Of a DNA stretch of 64,000 nt, positions 9,101 through 17,833 are shown piece after piece. The position numbers and the translations under genes are program-made. Every line of letters starts with the position of its first letter. Positions within the stretch are counted from its first letter, which is position 1. The notes beneath the pieces were generated by a model. That model had not been told where the DNA came from. It did no database searches and was given only the letters and a program-made list of their open reading frames with translations. This DNA comes from Janthinobacterium sp. 61 (GTDB taxonomy: Bacteria > Pseudomonadota > Gammaproteobacteria > Burkholderiales > Burkholderiaceae_D): contig NZ_PJMQ01000001.1 in NCBI RefSeq assembly GCF_002846335.1, forward strand, positions 558,001 to 622,000, in the 5' to 3' direction.

Positions 9101-9348
9101 GGGTTCCTCTTGTTTTTCAAATAAAAAACAGCGTAGGCGAGGGGCGTGCATGCCGTCCAGAGCGGCACGCAAGATTTATTTTTTTATTTACGAGTTTATT
9201 GATCTGGATTAACTCCCACCCCTCTTGCTTGGTCCGAAGTTGTTGTTTTTGTCTACATAGTCTGCCTATTCCAGTCGACAAGCACAGCATGCTGCGCGAT
9301 ACTGTCATTCAGATAAGAACGCTATGAAAGCGCTGGAAAGGAGGGGCC
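9101..9348. other. AT-rich divergent intergenic region
   Basis: This 248-bp gap separates the leftward HMA gene from the rightward binding-protein gene. It is AT-rich (for example around 9175-9200), as expected for two promoters. AAGGAGG at 9338-9346 serves the downstream gene. I see no ORF or clear operator. Confidence 0.5.
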
Positions 9349-10218
9349 ATGCAGCGCCGCCCCCTGCTCATGCTTGCCGGCCTGTGGCCGTTGGGCGCCA
9401 CCGCCAATGCGCGGCTGCCGCCGTTACCGCTCGTATATCCGCGCCACCAGGCGCTCAATGATCCGCAGCAAGGTTACGTGACGGCCTTGCTGCAAATGGC
9501 GCTGGCGCGTTCGGGCCAGGCGTATGCATTGCGCCGTTCGGAACTGCGCATGGTGCAGACGCGTGCCATGCAGGAAATCGCCACGGCGTCGGGCAGCGTC
9601 GATGTCGTCTGGGCCATGACGAGCCGCGCGCGCGAAACGCAATTGTTGCCGGTGCGCATCCCCATCGACCGGGGCCTGATCGGCTGGCGCGTGGCCCTGA
9701 TCCAGGCGCGCCAGCCGCAGCTGCTGCGGTCCGTACGCAGCATCACCGCCCTGGCGCGGCTGTCTGCCGGCCAGATGCGCGACTGGCCCGACTCCGCCAT
9801 CCTGCAGGCGAACGGCTTGCGCCTCGATACCTCGAGCACCTACGAAGGCCTGTTCCAGCAACTGGCGGCAGGGCGCATCGATTACTTTCCCCGTTCCGTA
9901 ATCGAGGTGCAAAGCGAGCTGGCCAGCCATGCGCAATTGCCGCTGGCACTCGATGCCCATCTGGTCATCCGCTACCCGGCGGCGCTGTATTTTTTTGTCG
10001 GCAAGCACCGGCCGGAACTGGTACGTCACATTGAAATCGGGCTGGAAACCATGCTCGCCGATGGCAGTTTCGCGCAGCTGTTCCAGCGGCATTTTGGTCG
10101 TCTCGCAGATGGCTTGAAGCTGTCCCATCGGTACGTGCTGGAACTGGCCAATCCCGACTTGCCCGAGGAGACGCCGCTGGCGCGCAAGGCACTCTGGTAT
10201 CGTCCAAATCATCACTAG
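9349..10218 (+). CDS. periplasmic solute-binding protein, family 3-like
   Basis: 289 residues with a signal-like N-terminus (MQRRPLLMLAGLWPLGATANA). The remainder resembles the SBP_bac_3 proteins common in Oxalobacteraceae that stand alone without transporter genes: an early PLVYPRH strand, a middle YEGLFQQLAAGRIDYFPRSVIE segment, and a late LVRHIEIGLETMLADGSFAQLFQRHF helix. AGGAGG precedes the ATG. Such orphans may be sensory or scavenging proteins; the ligand is unknown. It is a single-gene unit followed by a pseudogene. Confidence 0.75.
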   Translation: MQRRPLLMLAGLWPLGATANARLPPLPLVYPRHQALNDPQQGYVTALLQMALARSGQAYALRRSELRMVQTRAMQEIATASGSVDVVWAMTSRARETQLLPVRIPIDRGLIGWRVALIQARQPQLLRSVRSITALARLSAGQMRDWPDSAILQANGLRLDTSSTYEGLFQQLAAGRIDYFPRSVIEVQSELASHAQLPLALDAHLVIRYPAALYFFVGKHRPELVRHIEIGLETMLADGSFAQLFQRHFGRLADGLKLSHRYVLELANPDLPEETPLARKALWYRPNHH

Positions 10219-10267
10219 TGGTTTTGTTGATCGGTGTCAAACCACCGCTTCAATCGTGCGCAGGATG

Positions 10268-10753
10268 TTTGATGGCGTCAAGGTGCAGGCCACGCTGGAA
10301 ATGGCAGGCCACTTTTTTCTCATGCTGGAAGCGCCCGTGCTGCAGGACCGAAAGTGAAGGCTCTTCCTCGTCACCCGTGGCAATCCGCCAGCCGTCAATT
10401 TCGATGACGACACCCTGGAATATATGGTCATGATCATCAAAGAGTGCCCGGACCTGATCATTTTGAACGATGATGTGTACGTCGCGTTTGCCGATAATTT
10501 CGTCACGCTGTTCGCCATCTGCCTGTCCAGCACCATCCTCGTGTATTCCTCCTCGAAATACTGCTGCGCGACGCGCTGGCGCATGGGCGTGGTGGCCACG
10601 CATGAAAACTAGGTGCTCGACGACACGATCGCCAAGTTGCCGGACGCCATCAAGAGGCAGCAGGACGCGCGCTATCATTCGCAGGGGCGGCTGAAAAAGA
10701 TGACACCGAACGACGCGCTGTTCCGCCTGGCCGAGGAAACGGGCGTCAAGTAG
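10268..10753 (+). pseudogene. decayed ORF with two in-frame stops
   Basis: One reading frame can be followed from ATG 10268 to TAG 10751-10753 (161 codons), interrupted by TGA at 10355-10357 and TAG at 10610-10612. Between the stops the translation stays protein-like (LFLVTRGNPPAVNFDDDTLE, a hydrophobic NFVTLFAICLSSTILVYSSS) and the tail has the charged helix TIAKLPDAIKRQQDARYHS. The same frame across both stops argues for a recently inactivated gene, or for stop readthrough, rather than chance. I do not recognise the family. Confidence 0.55.
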
Positions 10754-10792
10754 GGGAAGCAGCATGTCGGTAGCCGCTTACTCCAAGTCAAG

Positions 10793-10820
10793 CGGGCACC
10801 CCGCAAGAGGAGCCCGTTTT
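10793..10820 (+). terminator. probable rho-independent terminator
   Basis: A CGGGC stem at 10793-10797 pairs with GCCCG at 10812-10816, followed by TTTT. The stem is short and the loop long, so confidence is low. It lies between the pseudogene and the export operon. Confidence 0.35.
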
Positions 10821-10943
10821 GACATGGCAGCTACCGTAACCAATAGTGCAGGCTGGAATAGACATCCGTAGATATAATTGCTATTGTGAAAGTATAAACA
10901 TGGCAACCCCGTGCTTTCCCCTCATTCATTGACTGGACGCTAC

Positions 10944-12368
10944 ATGGGCAGATTGCAAGGACACTTATCAGTATTGCTGGCGACGGCGCTAGGCGCGGCC
11001 CTGCCCGCCCTGGCGCAGATGCCGGGCGGTGCGCCGCTGACCTTCAGCGAAGCGCTGCAGCAAGCGGCAAAGGCTTCGGGCGCCGTGCAGGGCGCCGCGC
11101 TCGACGTGCGCGCAAAAACACTCAAAGCGGAAGCCTTGTCGAATATCGACGGACCTTCCGTGGACTTGACGGCGTTCCGCGGCCGTCTGTCGACGGACTT
11201 GAGTATCGATACGAGCGGCTTGTCGGGCGTGGTGGGCGGCATCGAATCAGTGCTGCCGCCCATCCCCGGCTTGCCCACGCCGCACATCCCCAATTCCCTG
11301 AACCGCGAAGTGGTGACGGATTTGACCTCGTTCGGCTTGCTGGGCATGTGGCCCATCTACACGGGCGGGCGACTGGACGCCGTCAAGGGACTCGCGTCCA
11401 GCCTGACCCTGGCCGCACACGCGGAGCGTACGGAAGCGGAAGAGCAACTGGCTACCCTGGTGGCGCAGCGCTATTTCCAGTTGTTGCTGGCCAAGCGTGT
11501 GGTGGCCGTGCGGGCCGAAGTGACGGTCGGCGTGACGCAGCACCAGCGCGACGCGGCCAAGCTGGAAAAGGGCGGCCTGATTTCGCGCGCGGAACGCTTG
11601 CGCGCCGACGTGGCCCTGGATAGCGCCCGCAGCGAGGAAGCGCAGGCGCGCAGCGATGAGGAAATCGCGCAAGTGGCGCTCGACCGTTTGCTTGCCGTCA
11701 ACACGCAAGTGCGGCCCAGCACGCCGCTGTTCGTCAATAGCTTGCCGGTTGGCACCTTGCAATCGTTCATCAGCACGGGCATGCGCGAAAACGCGAACTG
11801 GAAAAAGATCGACAGCAAGCGCGTGCAGGCCGAGCAAGCCTTGAAGGTGCATGGCAAGGAATACGCGCCCACCGTGTTTGCCATCGGTAACTACAATTTG
11901 AATCGCGGCAACGAAAAACTCGTGCGCTCAAACTGGGCAGTCGGCCTGGTCGTGTCCGTGCCGCTGGTGCACCGCATCAATACAGGCAAGATGATCGCCG
12001 CCGCCAAGCTCGACCAGGAGCGGGTGGAAGTGGTGGCGCGCCAGGCTGAGCGAGACATTCCCACCTTGATCGAAAAGAACTGGCGCGCGCTGGAAAACGC
12101 CCGCATCCAGTATCTGTCCACGGCGTCGTCGGTGGAGCTGGCGCGCGAAAATATCCGTTTGCAAACGGTGGCCTTCCAGCAAGGGCAAGTGACCTCGCTG
12201 GAAGTCGTCGACGCGCGCCTGAACCTGGCCAAGGTGGAAACGCAGCGAGCGCAGACTGCCTATAACTATGTGATGGGGCTGGCGCAATTGCTGGAAGCGA
12301 CAGGCGAGACGCAGCGCCTGGGCAGCCTGGCCGCTGCGGCCGATATCCAATTACCTGTGGACAAATAA
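10944..12368 (+). CDS. TolC-family outer-membrane efflux protein
   Basis: 474 residues from ATG 10944, which starts a clear signal peptide (GRLQGHLSVLLATALGAALPALAQ). An upstream GTG at 10911 would bury that signal. The body has two long coiled helical repeats of the OEP family (LTFSEALQQAAKASGAVQGAALDVRAK; later ESARIQYLSTASSVELARENIRL and the repeat end FQQGQVTSLEVVDARLNLAKVE). It would form the outer-membrane channel for the HlyD-like adaptor and ABC-2 permeases encoded directly downstream (2-bp gap to the next gene). Confidence 0.88.
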   Translation: MGRLQGHLSVLLATALGAALPALAQMPGGAPLTFSEALQQAAKASGAVQGAALDVRAKTLKAEALSNIDGPSVDLTAFRGRLSTDLSIDTSGLSGVVGGIESVLPPIPGLPTPHIPNSLNREVVTDLTSFGLLGMWPIYTGGRLDAVKGLASSLTLAAHAERTEAEEQLATLVAQRYFQLLLAKRVVAVRAEVTVGVTQHQRDAAKLEKGGLISRAERLRADVALDSARSEEAQARSDEEIAQVALDRLLAVNTQVRPSTPLFVNSLPVGTLQSFISTGMRENANWKKIDSKRVQAEQALKVHGKEYAPTVFAIGNYNLNRGNEKLVRSNWAVGLVVSVPLVHRINTGKMIAAAKLDQERVEVVARQAERDIPTLIEKNWRALENARIQYLSTASSVELARENIRLQTVAFQQGQVTSLEVVDARLNLAKVETQRAQTAYNYVMGLAQLLEATGETQRLGSLAAAADIQLPVDK

Positions 12369-12370
12369 TA

Positions 12371-13345
12371 ATGAGTACCTCCAAAAAACCATTGGCCATC
12401 GGCGCCGCCCTCATTGTTCTGGCCTTCGTGGGCTGGGGCCTGTACCAGGCATTTCAGCCGCAGCGCCTGCCTTTGCAGGGACAGATGGATGCGCAGGAAG
12501 TCAATGTGTCGTCGAAAGTGCCGGGCAGGGTGGGCGAACTGTACGTCAAGCTGGGCCAGACGGTGCCGAAAGGCCACTTGCTGTTCCAGCTGACGAGTCC
12601 GGAAGTCGATGCGAAGATAGCGCAAGCGACGGCCGCCACGCAGGCGGCCGATGCCGTGGCAAAGAAGGCGCAAGCGGGCGCACGGCCCGAGGAAGTGCGT
12701 GCCGCCAAAGCCAACTGGGAGCGGGCGCAAACGGGGGCGAATATTGCCAAAACCACTTATACCCGCGTCAACAATATGTTCGAGCAAGGTGTGATTGCCC
12801 AGCAGAAACGTGACGAGGCGCAAGCGCAATGGCGCGCCGCCGAGCAGCTGGCGCAAGCTGCCCGCGCGCAGTATGACATGGCGCAAACGGGCGCCCGTCC
12901 GGAAGACAAGACGGCCGCCGCCGCCCAGGCGCGCCAGGTGGGCGCCGTGTTGACGGAAGCGCAGATCGCTCTGGCGGAAACGAAGATCGCCGCGCCGGTG
13001 GCGGGCCAGGTCAGCAAGATCCAGATACAGCCGGGCGAACTGGCGCCGCAAGGTTTTCCCGTGATCACCCTGGTAAACCTGGACGATGCCTGGGCCGTGC
13101 TGCAAGTGCGCGAAGATGACATGGCGGCGTTTGGCATGGGCAGCACGCATGCGGCGAATGTGCCAGCGCTGAAACAGCAGGTGAGCTTCAAGGTCAGTTC
13201 CGTGGCCGTCCTGCCGGACTTCGCCACGTGGCGCGCGGCCCGTCCGGGCGGCACGGATTTGCGCACCTTCGAAATCCGTTTGCGCCCCGCCATCAAGGTC
13301 GAGGGCTTGCGTCCGGGCATGTCGGTCGTGTTTCCCCCGCACTGA
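12371..13345 (+). CDS. HlyD-family membrane fusion protein
   Basis: 324 residues. One N-terminal membrane anchor (ALIVLAFVGWGLYQAF), then the biotinyl-lipoyl-like half QMDAQEVNVSSKVPGRVGEL, a coiled-coil hairpin rich in Ala/Gln (about residues 75-195) with two copies of QTGARPE, and the second lipoyl half KIAAPVAGQVSKIQIQPGELA. It bridges inner-membrane permease and outer-membrane channel. It lies 2 bp after the TolC-like gene and 6 bp before the first permease gene, so all four genes form one operon. Confidence 0.9.
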   Translation: MSTSKKPLAIGAALIVLAFVGWGLYQAFQPQRLPLQGQMDAQEVNVSSKVPGRVGELYVKLGQTVPKGHLLFQLTSPEVDAKIAQATAATQAADAVAKKAQAGARPEEVRAAKANWERAQTGANIAKTTYTRVNNMFEQGVIAQQKRDEAQAQWRAAEQLAQAARAQYDMAQTGARPEDKTAAAAQARQVGAVLTEAQIALAETKIAAPVAGQVSKIQIQPGELAPQGFPVITLVNLDDAWAVLQVREDDMAAFGMGSTHAANVPALKQQVSFKVSSVAVLPDFATWRAARPGGTDLRTFEIRLRPAIKVEGLRPGMSVVFPPH

Positions 13346-13351
13346 TAGCCG

Positions 13352-14533
13352 ATGAGCGAAGCGGATAAAGAGCCGGTTTCAGCGCTGGCGCGCGAGTGGC
13401 GGCGCTTGCGCGGCGACTTTTGGGATGTCGGCATGCTCAGCTGGATTCCCATCGTGATGTGCGGCATGTTGTGGCTGGTGTTTTCTGCCGGCATCGCCCG
13501 CGACTTGCCCATCGTCGTCATCGATAACGACAACTCCACCCTGTCGCGCCAGCTGACGCGCTGGCTCGACGCCTCACCTGGTATCGAGGTCACGGCGAAA
13601 GTGGCGTCCAGCGACGAAGCCCTGCATCGCTTGCGCGAACGCACGGCGTTTGGCTATCTGCTGATCCCGAATGATTTTGAACAGAAATTGCTGGGTGGCC
13701 GCCAAGCCACCGTACAGTGGTTGTACAACGCGCAGTTTTCCTCGCATGCGGGCGCCTTGCTGCGTGATGTGCGTACGGTCAGCACGACCTTGTCGGCCGG
13801 CATCGAGATGACGGCGAGGATGAAAAAGGGCATGTCGGGCGTGCAGGCGGCGGCCCAGTTCGAACCGATACGCACGACCTTGAACAGTTTGTACAATGAA
13901 AACATCAGCTATGAAGCGTTTTTGACCTTGGCCCTGATGCCGGCCATGCTGCAGATTTTCATCGTCGTCGCCGTCGTCACCTCCATCGGACGCGAGTTGC
14001 GCGACGGCACGGTGCCGCAATGGCTGGCCTCGGCCAATGGTAGCTGGCTGCGCGCCGTCGGCGCCAAGCTGTTGTTTCCCCTCATCGCCTACAGTGCGCT
14101 GGCGCTGCTGTATCTGTTGTTTTTCAGCCTGGCGCGGGACTGGGCCGTGGCGGGCAGCTTGCCGGCCTTGCTGCTGAGCATGTTGCTGCTGGTGCTCGCC
14201 TACTGCGGTCTGGCCACTTTGTTGATAGCCGCTACCCTGTCCTTGCGCCTGGCCCTGTCGGGCGCGGCATTTATTACGGCGCCGGCGTTCGCGTTTGCGG
14301 GCCAGGCCTTTCCCTTGATGGCCATGCCGGCGCCGGCCCGCGCCTGGGCGGAAGCCTTGCCGCTCACGCACTATTTGCAGTTGCAAACCAAATACTGGCT
14401 GGCCGGCGCGCCGTGGCGCTATGGCGTGCAGGAAATGTTGATACTGGCTGGCTTTGCCATCGGCTGTGGCGCCGTGGGTGTATTCCTGCTGGCGCGCCGC
14501 GCGAATGCCCCGGATGCCTGGGGGCGCACATGA
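13352..14533 (+). CDS. ABC-2 type permease, first copy
   Basis: 393 residues of the YhgE/ABC-2 class: an N-terminal helix after a cytosolic lead (MLSWIPIVMCGMLWLVFSAGI), a ~180-residue extracytoplasmic domain beginning DLPIVVIDNDNSTLSRQLTRWL, then five or six helices. The C-terminus overlaps the next permease gene by ATGA. It would form half of an export pore with the next gene product. No ATP-binding gene is present in the operon. Confidence 0.88.
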   Translation: MSEADKEPVSALAREWRRLRGDFWDVGMLSWIPIVMCGMLWLVFSAGIARDLPIVVIDNDNSTLSRQLTRWLDASPGIEVTAKVASSDEALHRLRERTAFGYLLIPNDFEQKLLGGRQATVQWLYNAQFSSHAGALLRDVRTVSTTLSAGIEMTARMKKGMSGVQAAAQFEPIRTTLNSLYNENISYEAFLTLALMPAMLQIFIVVAVVTSIGRELRDGTVPQWLASANGSWLRAVGAKLLFPLIAYSALALLYLLFFSLARDWAVAGSLPALLLSMLLLVLAYCGLATLLIAATLSLRLALSGAAFITAPAFAFAGQAFPLMAMPAPARAWAEALPLTHYLQLQTKYWLAGAPWRYGVQEMLILAGFAIGCGAVGVFLLARRANAPDAWGRT

Positions 14534-15687
14534 ATAGCTGCTGGTCCGCCTTTATTGCCACCTGGCGCGCCATGCTGACAGACAAGGGCGCGCTGACCTT
14601 GCTGTTCATCGGCGGCATCATTTATTCCTTCTTTTATCCTTTGCCATACTCGACGGAAATCGTCCAGCGCGTGCCCGTGGCGGTCGTCGACCAGGACCGC
14701 AGTGCCATGTCGCGCCAGTTGACGCGCTTTGCCATGGCCCATCCGTCGCTGGACGTGATCGCCGTCACGCCGGACTTGCCGGTCGCGCAAGATTTATTGT
14801 GGCGCGACAAGGTCATGGGTGTGCTGATCCTCCCCGACGGCTTGCAGACAGATGTGCTGGCCGGCCGCGCCGCCCACGCGCAGGTGGCGGGCAATGGCTT
14901 GTATCTGATGCTCAACAAGGTGGCCCTGAATGGCCTGGCCGAAGTGGTGGGCACCGTGTCGGCCGGTATTGAGCTCAAGCGTTTGGGCGCGGGTACGCCG
15001 TCCACCATCCAGGCCAACCAGCAGCGCTCGCCCATCGCCTTCGCCGCCGTGCCCCTGTTTAACGTCAAGGAAGGCTATGGCGCGTATGTTGTGCCAGGAG
15101 TGGCTACTCTCATTGTGCAGCAGACCTTGCTGATCGGCATGACCATGCTGTTCGGCACCTGGTATCAGCGCAAGCGTTTTCCCCTTGCCGGCAAGCGCAC
15201 GACGGGCGGCTATGCGGGCATGCTGCTGGCGTTTGCCTGCGTGGCATTCATCAACTGCTGCTATTTCTTCGGTTTCGTCTTCTGGTTCCAGGATTACCCA
15301 CGTGGCGGCAACTTCGGCGGCATGCTCTTGCTGCTGGTGCTGTTCTCTCTGGCGGAAGCGGCTTTCGGCATGCTGCTGGGCATGCTGTTCCGCACGCGCG
15401 AACGGGGCACGCAGCTGATGATCGCCACCTCGATGCCCGTGCTGTTCCTCGCTGGCCTGACCTGGCCTGTGTCATCCATGCCCGTCGTGCTGCAATGGCT
15501 GCGCTGGCTGCTGCCATCCACGGCCGGCATCCAGGGCTTTGTCGCGCTCAACCAGATGGGCGCCTCGCTGTATGAAATCCGCCATGAAGTGGCGGGTTTG
15601 CTGGCCTTGCTGGTGGCCTGCGTGGCGCTGGGCTGGTGGCGCTGGCGCAAGCTGGAGGAAGCCGTTGTTGATTTGAACAAGGCGTAG
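14530..15687 (+). CDS. ABC-2 type permease, second copy
   Basis: 385 residues from the ATG at 14530, which overlaps the TGA of the first permease (ATGA). Same architecture as its neighbour: helix LTLLFIGGIIYSFFYPLPYS, extracytoplasmic domain starting VPVAVVDQDRSAMSRQLTRFA, then a five-helix bundle. The two paralogues probably heterodimerise. The substrate is unknown; comparable operons are linked to drug or polymer export, but the missing nucleotide-binding subunit must come from elsewhere in the genome, or the pump works without one. Confidence 0.88.
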   Translation: MNSCWSAFIATWRAMLTDKGALTLLFIGGIIYSFFYPLPYSTEIVQRVPVAVVDQDRSAMSRQLTRFAMAHPSLDVIAVTPDLPVAQDLLWRDKVMGVLILPDGLQTDVLAGRAAHAQVAGNGLYLMLNKVALNGLAEVVGTVSAGIELKRLGAGTPSTIQANQQRSPIAFAAVPLFNVKEGYGAYVVPGVATLIVQQTLLIGMTMLFGTWYQRKRFPLAGKRTTGGYAGMLLAFACVAFINCCYFFGFVFWFQDYPRGGNFGGMLLLLVLFSLAEAAFGMLLGMLFRTRERGTQLMIATSMPVLFLAGLTWPVSSMPVVLQWLRWLLPSTAGIQGFVALNQMGASLYEIRHEVAGLLALLVACVALGWWRWRKLEEAVVDLNKA

Positions 15688-15716
15688 TGGGAACGATATG
15701 CAATAATTTCGTACCC

Positions 15717-15743
15717 GGGGTCAGACCCGCCGGGTCTGACCCC
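15717..15743. repeat. GGGGTCAGACCC palindrome, copy 1
   Basis: Perfect 12-bp inverted repeat GGGGTCAGACCC / GGGTCTGACCCC with a 3-bp spacer (GCC). It lies 18 bp before the AAA ATPase ATG. Similar copies are at 20618-20644 and, interrupted, at 34785-34852. It may act as a transcription attenuator or be a REP-like mobile repeat. Confidence 0.85.
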
Positions 15744-15761
15744 ATTTAAAGTAAACGAACC

Positions 15762-17342
15762 ATGTCCGCCTTCAATTTGTTCCAGCGCCTGTCCCAAGCC
15801 CCCACCAAGCCCAAGGCCGCGCCTGCCGCGCGGCAGTTCGACGTGGCGGACCTATACCAGGGGCCCATCGCGCTGGGAGCAGAAGGCGAGGAGCAAGCGC
15901 GACCTTTCGATGAAAAACTGCGCCAGGCCTATTTCTGGATCGTCAACCACGCCATCATCAGCCCGCATTACGACATCGAGTACAACGATGGCCCGTCGCA
16001 GACGTATTCGGTGGGCGACAGCCGCCGCACCCTGAACTTGCCGTCGGCGCAAAGCTATTCCAGTTTTATTTTGTTGCCCCTGCTGACCTTTGCCACGCGC
16101 CGAAAATGCCTGTTCGTCGGCGGACCGGGGCGGGGCAAGACGGCCAGCGCCCTGCTGATGGGGGTGTTGGCCGGTTCGACCGTCAAGGAAGTCAAACGCG
16201 CCATGCAGCATGGCCACCCGCAGATGACGGTGGCCGACTTGCTGGGCAATCCGCTGCCCGCCGACCTGGTGAACGCGCAAAGCATGGACGAGATCCGCAT
16301 CGCCTGGCGCGCCTGGCTGGGCATGCGCGTCAAAATCGTCGATGAATACAACCGCATCCCCACGCGCACGCAGAGCGCGCTGCTCACCGTCATGGGCGAC
16401 AATTACGCGGAAGTGCTGAACCATATTTACGAATGCCCGGAAGCGGCCTGGTATTTGACGGCCAATGATGACCAGGGCGGAGGTACGTATCAGGTGATCG
16501 AAGCGCTGCGCGACCGGGTCGACGTGACGGTGCAGGCGCTGGCTTTCAATCCGCGCTTCCTGAATGAACTGCTGCTGCGCGTGGAAGAAAACGTGCGCCC
16601 CGAAGAACTTGTGCCGCCCGAGATCATCTTCACGGAAGGGGAGGTGGATCAAATTGGCGTATCCATCCGCCAGGTGGGCATACCCGACGCCGTGCGGCGC
16701 CGCCTGGAATTTTTCGCCAGCCAGTTCGAGCTGTTCGAGACGGCGGGCGGCCAGTTCGAATACATGACCAAGGATACGGCCCGCCTGGCCGGCGCCGACC
16801 GTGGCGCCGCGCAGGCGGCCGACAATGGGCGCGACCGCCTGAAGGACCTGGGCTGCCAGACCCTGAACGGCATCTCCGTGCGCACCCTGATGGCGCTGCT
16901 GATCTACGCCAAGGCCATGGCCTACTTCCGCGGTAACGGCGAGGTGGAGCTGGAAGACTTGCGCCAGGTGCTGCCCTTCGTCTTGCATAACAAGCTGCAG
17001 CCGGACCCGGACGCGCCCTTTTTCGCGCTGCCGGAAAACGCCGCCTACCGCAGCGATAGATTGGGCTGGCTGCGTCGCCTGTTCGATTTGTCGAACGATG
17101 AATTCAACCGCCTGGACCTGGACCGCGATGATCCGGTGGGCGTGCTGTCGGCCGAATTCGACCTGGGCCTCGATGGCGTCAGCGAGCGCGAAACCCTGGC
17201 GCGCCTGAACCGCATCGAAAAGCTGATCGGCGAACGCACGAAAGGGCGCAAGCTGTATGGCCCCCTGTACGACGACCTGCTCAAGCTCAAGTACCTGCAT
17301 CAGCGCTATACGAATTACCGCAGCTGGCTGCGTTCGCAATGA
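15762..17342 (+). CDS. MoxR-like AAA+ ATPase
   Basis: 526 residues. Walker A GGPGRGKTAS near residue 120, Walker B-like VKIVDEYNRIP near 190, sensor-1-like WYLTANDD near 230, and an arginine-rich ALRDRVDV segment followed by NPRFLNELLLRVEE. About 100 residues precede the ATPase core and some 150 follow it. MoxR-class ATPases act as chaperones, nearly always with a VWA-domain partner, here three genes downstream. The next gene overlaps by ATGA. No good Shine-Dalgarno is present before this ATG; the palindrome at 15717 lies just upstream. Confidence 0.88.
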   Translation: MSAFNLFQRLSQAPTKPKAAPAARQFDVADLYQGPIALGAEGEEQARPFDEKLRQAYFWIVNHAIISPHYDIEYNDGPSQTYSVGDSRRTLNLPSAQSYSSFILLPLLTFATRRKCLFVGGPGRGKTASALLMGVLAGSTVKEVKRAMQHGHPQMTVADLLGNPLPADLVNAQSMDEIRIAWRAWLGMRVKIVDEYNRIPTRTQSALLTVMGDNYAEVLNHIYECPEAAWYLTANDDQGGGTYQVIEALRDRVDVTVQALAFNPRFLNELLLRVEENVRPEELVPPEIIFTEGEVDQIGVSIRQVGIPDAVRRRLEFFASQFELFETAGGQFEYMTKDTARLAGADRGAAQAADNGRDRLKDLGCQTLNGISVRTLMALLIYAKAMAYFRGNGEVELEDLRQVLPFVLHNKLQPDPDAPFFALPENAAYRSDRLGWLRRLFDLSNDEFNRLDLDRDDPVGVLSAEFDLGLDGVSERETLARLNRIEKLIGERTKGRKLYGPLYDDLLKLKYLHQRYTNYRSWLRSQ

Positions 17343-17824
17343 ATTACGCTCTGAATGTGGATCACTGCCGAGGTTTTCTCGGCGCGCTTGAGAGGCTGAA
17401 CAGCGAGGCCAGCGACCTGTGCGCAAGCTACGAGCTGCAGCGCCTGCCCGACGCACCCGATCTCGCCACGGCGCTGGGCTTGCGCGTCGAAGATTATGCC
17501 TTGAACGTCATCGAGCCCGCACGCGACTTGCCGGCGCCCCTGTGGCACCTCAAGGTAGCGCCGTGCGGGCGCGCACAGCTGGAGCAGGTATGCCAGCGCT
17601 GGTTCTTCTCGTCGGACCACATGCAGACGGCGCCGCCGGGCCGTTTTCGCGCCTGCCTCGTCGACGCATTCCTCGAAGCGCTGGACATGTCGCTGGCCGG
17701 ATTCACAGTGCATGTCGTGGAGATGGCGCCGCCGCCTGGTTTCTGGTACGCCATCCACTGGGATGAGATCGCGTTCGAACTGGGGGATGAACGCTATCTG
17801 CTGCACTTCTCGCACAGCGATTGA
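17339..17824 (+). CDS. hypothetical protein of the MoxR/VWA block
   Basis: 161 residues, no recognised domain and no signal or membrane segment. It looks like a globular alpha/beta protein with an aromatic C-terminus (PPPGFWYAIHWDEIAFELGDERYLLHFS). The ATG overlaps the TGA of the ATPase gene (ATGA), so it is translationally coupled to it, and a GAGGAG ribosome site for the next gene follows its own stop after only a few bases. Its role is unknown; the coupling suggests an adaptor or substrate of the ATPase. Confidence 0.75.
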   Translation: MNYALNVDHCRGFLGALERLNSEASDLCASYELQRLPDAPDLATALGLRVEDYALNVIEPARDLPAPLWHLKVAPCGRAQLEQVCQRWFFSSDHMQTAPPGRFRACLVDAFLEALDMSLAGFTVHVVEMAPPPGFWYAIHWDEIAFELGDERYLLHFSHSD

Positions 17825-17833
17825 GGAGCGGCG

